From an uncultured Bacteroidota bacterium (GTDB taxonomy: Bacteria; Bacteroidota; Bacteroidia; UKL13-3): a stretch of DNA of 8,092 bases. Below, one piece after another: positions 6,240 through 8,092 of the stretch. A program made the translations under genes and the position numbers. The notes under the pieces are model-generated. The model was not told where the DNA came from. It saw only the letters and a program-made list of their open reading frames with translations, and ran no database searches. The stretch lies in contig CAIVPY010000252.1 in the NCBI GenBank assembly GCA_903907885.1, positions 1 to 8,092 on the forward strand, written 5' to 3'. The stretch's first letter is position 1. Each line of letters starts with the position of its first letter.

Positions 6240-7136
6240 ATGTTTAATAAAGGATTGTTTGTTTTCACCCTTATGTTGTTGAGTTTATTCTCCCACGCTC
6301 AGTTAGCACCTATTGGCACAAAATGGCTCTATGAATGGTGGGCTTTTGGAGATTTTCATCAAATTGGAGGATACTATCAATATGAAATTAATAAAGAAGT
6401 CACGATTGATAGCATCACATATTCAAATATTAAAGATAGAAATTATCTCTTTACTAAGTTGGGTAATAAAGTTTATTACTATTTCAAAAATAATAAACAT
6501 TTGTATTTTGATTTTAATGTGAATGTAGGAGATACTTCCTTTGTTGATTTATATGATTCAAGAAAATATTATAGTAATAATGTAGATTCTTTATATATTA
6601 ATTTCCCGATAGTAATAACAAAAAAGGAATACAGCCATAATCCATTTAATAACGATAGTCTACTTACTTTTTATTTTGAACCAGTAATTAAACCGTCCTA
6701 TTCCGTGTTTGGTCGAGTGACTGAGAAAATATTAAGGGCAGATGCTCAAGGAACTTATGACTTAGATATAACGCTGTTTAATCAACCAGAATTTGAATCA
6801 GGAATTCGATTTAGATGTTATTCTGAACCGACAGGATTTGAATTTAAAATGATTAATGATTGTAATAAGGCTTTTTTGAAGGAGGTTGTTAAAATTCAAA
6901 ATATTATAATATTCCCAAACCCAACAAACAATATATTTACTATTAGACTGAATTCATTGTTTTCAAACAACTGCAATATTACTATTTATGATAATAAGGG
7001 TATTGAAATACTTGTAAAAAGAATGAAGCAAATAGAAACATTTACTATAAGTGATTTGAAATTGTCTAATGGCTTATATTGGATTAAAATTAATGATGAA
7101 GATACATCTTATTGGTCTAAATTAATAATTGAGTAA
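6240..7136 (+). CDS. Small secreted protein with T9SS type A sorting tail
   Basis: The 298-residue protein begins with a Sec signal peptide (hydrophobic 6-17, then SHA|Q, cleavage after about residue 20). It ends with a type IX secretion C-terminal sorting domain (about 219-298): IIIFPNPTNNIFTIRLN, ITIYDNKGIEIL, ISDLKLSNGLYWIKI and the terminal SKLIIE. It should cross the inner membrane by Sec and the outer membrane by T9SS, then be anchored or released at the surface. The roughly 200-residue passenger has no recognised catalytic motif. Its pattern, GTKWLYEWW (26-34), TIDSITYSNI (55-64), KVYYYF (77-82) and LYFDFNVNVGDT (88-99), resembles a recurrent uncharacterised passenger of Bacteroidota T9SS proteins; I recognise it by pattern only. 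C193 and C208 could form a disulfide. The gene appears more AT-rich than its neighbours. The function is unknown. Confidence 0.88.
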   Translation: MFNKGLFVFTLMLLSLFSHAQLAPIGTKWLYEWWAFGDFHQIGGYYQYEINKEVTIDSITYSNIKDRNYLFTKLGNKVYYYFKNNKHLYFDFNVNVGDTSFVDLYDSRKYYSNNVDSLYINFPIVITKKEYSHNPFNNDSLLTFYFEPVIKPSYSVFGRVTEKILRADAQGTYDLDITLFNQPEFESGIRFRCYSEPTGFEFKMINDCNKAFLKEVVKIQNIIIFPNPTNNIFTIRLNSLFSNNCNITIYDNKGIEILVKRMKQIETFTISDLKLSNGLYWIKINDEDTSYWSKLIIE

Positions 7137-7139
7137 CCT

Positions 7140-7868
7140 CTAACCCAAAACCTCTGCCAATACCTTATGCGATTTGAGATTGCTAAATGTGGCCAAATGT
7201 GATTGGTAGTAAGAGATTAGTATATCAAGCAGTTCGGCTCTTTGTTGGGTGTTTAATTTGATTAAATGAAAACTATCAAAATTAGATTCTTGAAGTCGGA
7301 AGATCTTTTCGCTTAGCTCAGGTTCAATTTGATTAGGTGCTCCTATAAACCACTCATCATACACACCTTCTATTTTGTTGAAAGAGTTATGGGTTTCAGA
7401 ATAATTGCTTTTAGGCATAAAGCCCAAAAACTTACTCAAATGAAGCATAAAGTAGCAAGGGAAATTAGATACATTACTTGCTGACAAATCTAATATCTGA
7501 ATGGAATTGAATAAGAAATCAAATAGGGGTTTGTCTTGCTGGTTTTCTTCGCTTAACACCTTGTTTAAGAGTTCGGCCAAAAACATGCCTATCGAACTTT
7601 TTATAATATCAAAATGAATGTGATGAAGGACAGGAATGCATTTCAGTTCCTTTATGCGTTGCAGGTTTTTATTCTGTTGGTGATAGGTGTCAAGCTCAAG
7701 TAGGGTAAGGGGCAGCAGCTGCGATGACCTAATGGCACCTTTTCTTCCCCGCACACCATTTATCATATACGACTGCAAGCCATAGTCGCTAGTAAAGCAT
7801 TTAAGTATAACACTGCTTTCGCTATAGTTGATGGTGTGAATGACGATGGCTTGGCACTTGCTGAGCAT
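7140..7868 (-). CDS. recO: DNA repair protein RecO
   Basis: The 242-residue product matches RecO, which with RecR loads RecA onto SSB-coated single-stranded DNA in the RecF pathway. The N-terminal OB-fold (about 1-80) shows the family pattern CQAIVIHTINYSESSVILKC, the DYGLQSYMINGVRGRKG stretch (28-44) and SQLLPLTLLEL (49-59). A helical C-terminal domain follows, ending HLATFSNLKSHKVLAEVLG, the usual Bacteroidota RecO ending. No four-cysteine zinc site is visible, as in other RecO proteins lacking it. The ATG at 7868 gives a start aligned with the family. Its stop codon lies 3 bases from the stop of the convergent T9SS cargo gene, so the two transcripts very probably overlap antisense. A palindrome and a -7 box lie just upstream. 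Confidence 0.93.
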   Translation of the reverse strand: MLSKCQAIVIHTINYSESSVILKCFTSDYGLQSYMINGVRGRKGAIRSSQLLPLTLLELDTYHQQNKNLQRIKELKCIPVLHHIHFDIIKSSIGMFLAELLNKVLSEENQQDKPLFDFLFNSIQILDLSASNVSNFPCYFMLHLSKFLGFMPKSNYSETHNSFNKIEGVYDEWFIGAPNQIEPELSEKIFRLQESNFDSFHLIKLNTQQRAELLDILISYYQSHLATFSNLKSHKVLAEVLG

Positions 7869-7890
7869 TGGGATTGTTTATTTTTTTTTA

Positions 7891-7907
7891 TTGGATTGCA
7901 AATCCAA
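7891..7907 (-). promoter_or_regulatory. Palindrome at the recO promoter (operator or leader hairpin)
   Basis: TTGGATT-GCA-AATCCAA is a perfect 7-bp inverted repeat with a 3-base spacer, ending 22 bases upstream of the recO ATG and overlapping the predicted -7 box by three bases. On the minus strand it is followed by an A-run rather than a U-run, so it is not a terminator for recO-strand transcripts. It shares the core GAWTTGCAWTC with the MFS palindrome. Confidence 0.4.
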
Positions 7908-7912
7908 AATTA
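7905..7912 (-). promoter_or_regulatory. Candidate -7 promoter box for recO
   Basis: Minus-strand TAATTTTG matches TAnnTTTG exactly. A TTTG lies 16 bases further upstream (revcomp near 7929-7932), slightly closer than the 17-23 spacing usual for Bacteroidota -33 elements. The implied leader is about 30 bases. Confidence 0.45.
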
Positions 7913-7998
7913 ATGGGTTAGGGAATTACAAATACCGACAAGCTGACAAATCCTGATTGACTGGTGTGACACATCTTTTCTTTACATATTAATTGTTT

Positions 7999-8006
7999 TA
8001 TATTCG
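7999..8006 (+). promoter_or_regulatory. Candidate -7 box for the right-edge gene
   Basis: TATATTCG matches TAnnTTTG at five of six fixed positions and lies 24 bases before the ATG at 8031. No clear TTG element sits upstream at the expected distance. The position is right, but the match is weak in AT-rich DNA. Confidence 0.3.
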
Positions 8007-8030
8007 TCCAAATATCTACATAATTCCAAA

Positions 8031-8092
8031 ATGAAATATTACATCAAAGGTTTTCAAAATTACTTCAATGTATCCGATAGATGCACTAGGGA
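8031..8092 (+). CDS. Probable DUF805 membrane protein, N-terminal fragment (cut by window edge)
   Basis: Only the first 20 codons are present: MKYYIKGFQNYFNVSDRCTR. The layout resembles the start of DUF805 inner-membrane proteins (typically '.W/YYLK.fknY.nFSGRa.R.EYW'): aromatic pair, Lys, Tyr/Phe pair, a short FxxS/D-R step, then Arg and a next codon beginning GA, which could be the conserved Glu. The conserved Gly before the first Arg is Asp here. The ATG fits a gene start, with a possible promoter just upstream, divergent from recO. The identification rests on few residues. DUF805 proteins have no defined general function. Confidence 0.5.
   Translation, partial: MKYYIKGFQNYFNVSDRCTR

Noticed and set aside
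7891..7907. Terminator for a plus-strand transcript
   Set aside because: The T-run (7881-7889) precedes rather than follows the stem, and the downstream sequence on the plus strand is AATTAATGG.

Overview
The window looks like chromosomal DNA from a low-GC member of the Bacteroidota. The reasons are a secreted protein with a type IX secretion (T9SS) C-terminal sorting tail, a glycosyltransferase-51 protein of the Bacteroidota monofunctional type, a short RecO without a zinc finger, and several matches to the Bacteroidota -7 promoter box TAnnTTTG where starts are expected. I cannot place it below phylum from sequence alone.

Layout. 253-2926 (+): ribosome recycling factor frr, then 37 bases later a membrane-anchored AsmA-like/GT51 transglycosylase that seems to start at TTG; the two are probably co-transcribed. 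2946-4325 (-): an exported PhoD-family phosphatase/phosphodiesterase, convergent with the transglycosylase. 4496-5740 (-): a 12-helix MFS transporter. 5741-6239: a 499-base divergent intergenic region holding the MFS promoter, an 84-bp tandem repeat array and the probable promoter of the next gene. 6240-7136 (+): a small T9SS cargo protein. 7140-7868 (-): recO, ending 3 bases from the T9SS gene in convergent orientation. 8031-8092 (+): the first 20 codons of a probable DUF805 membrane protein, cut by the window edge.

The genes do not form one pathway. Translation (frr) and recombination (recO) housekeeping genes are mixed with cell-envelope and export functions (transglycosylase, PhoD, MFS, T9SS cargo).

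The most unusual element is the array at 5813-6050. Its 84-bp unit is internally doubled, so a 20-bp palindromic motif (CAGTCA-N8-TGACTG or a close variant) recurs every 42 bp, with start positions 5820, 5862, 5904, 5946, 5988 and a decayed sixth at 6030. Forty-two bp is four turns of B-DNA, so all sites would lie on one helix face. A second signal is a shared palindrome (GAWTTGCAWTC, gene orientation) at or just after the predicted -7 boxes of both the MFS gene and recO.
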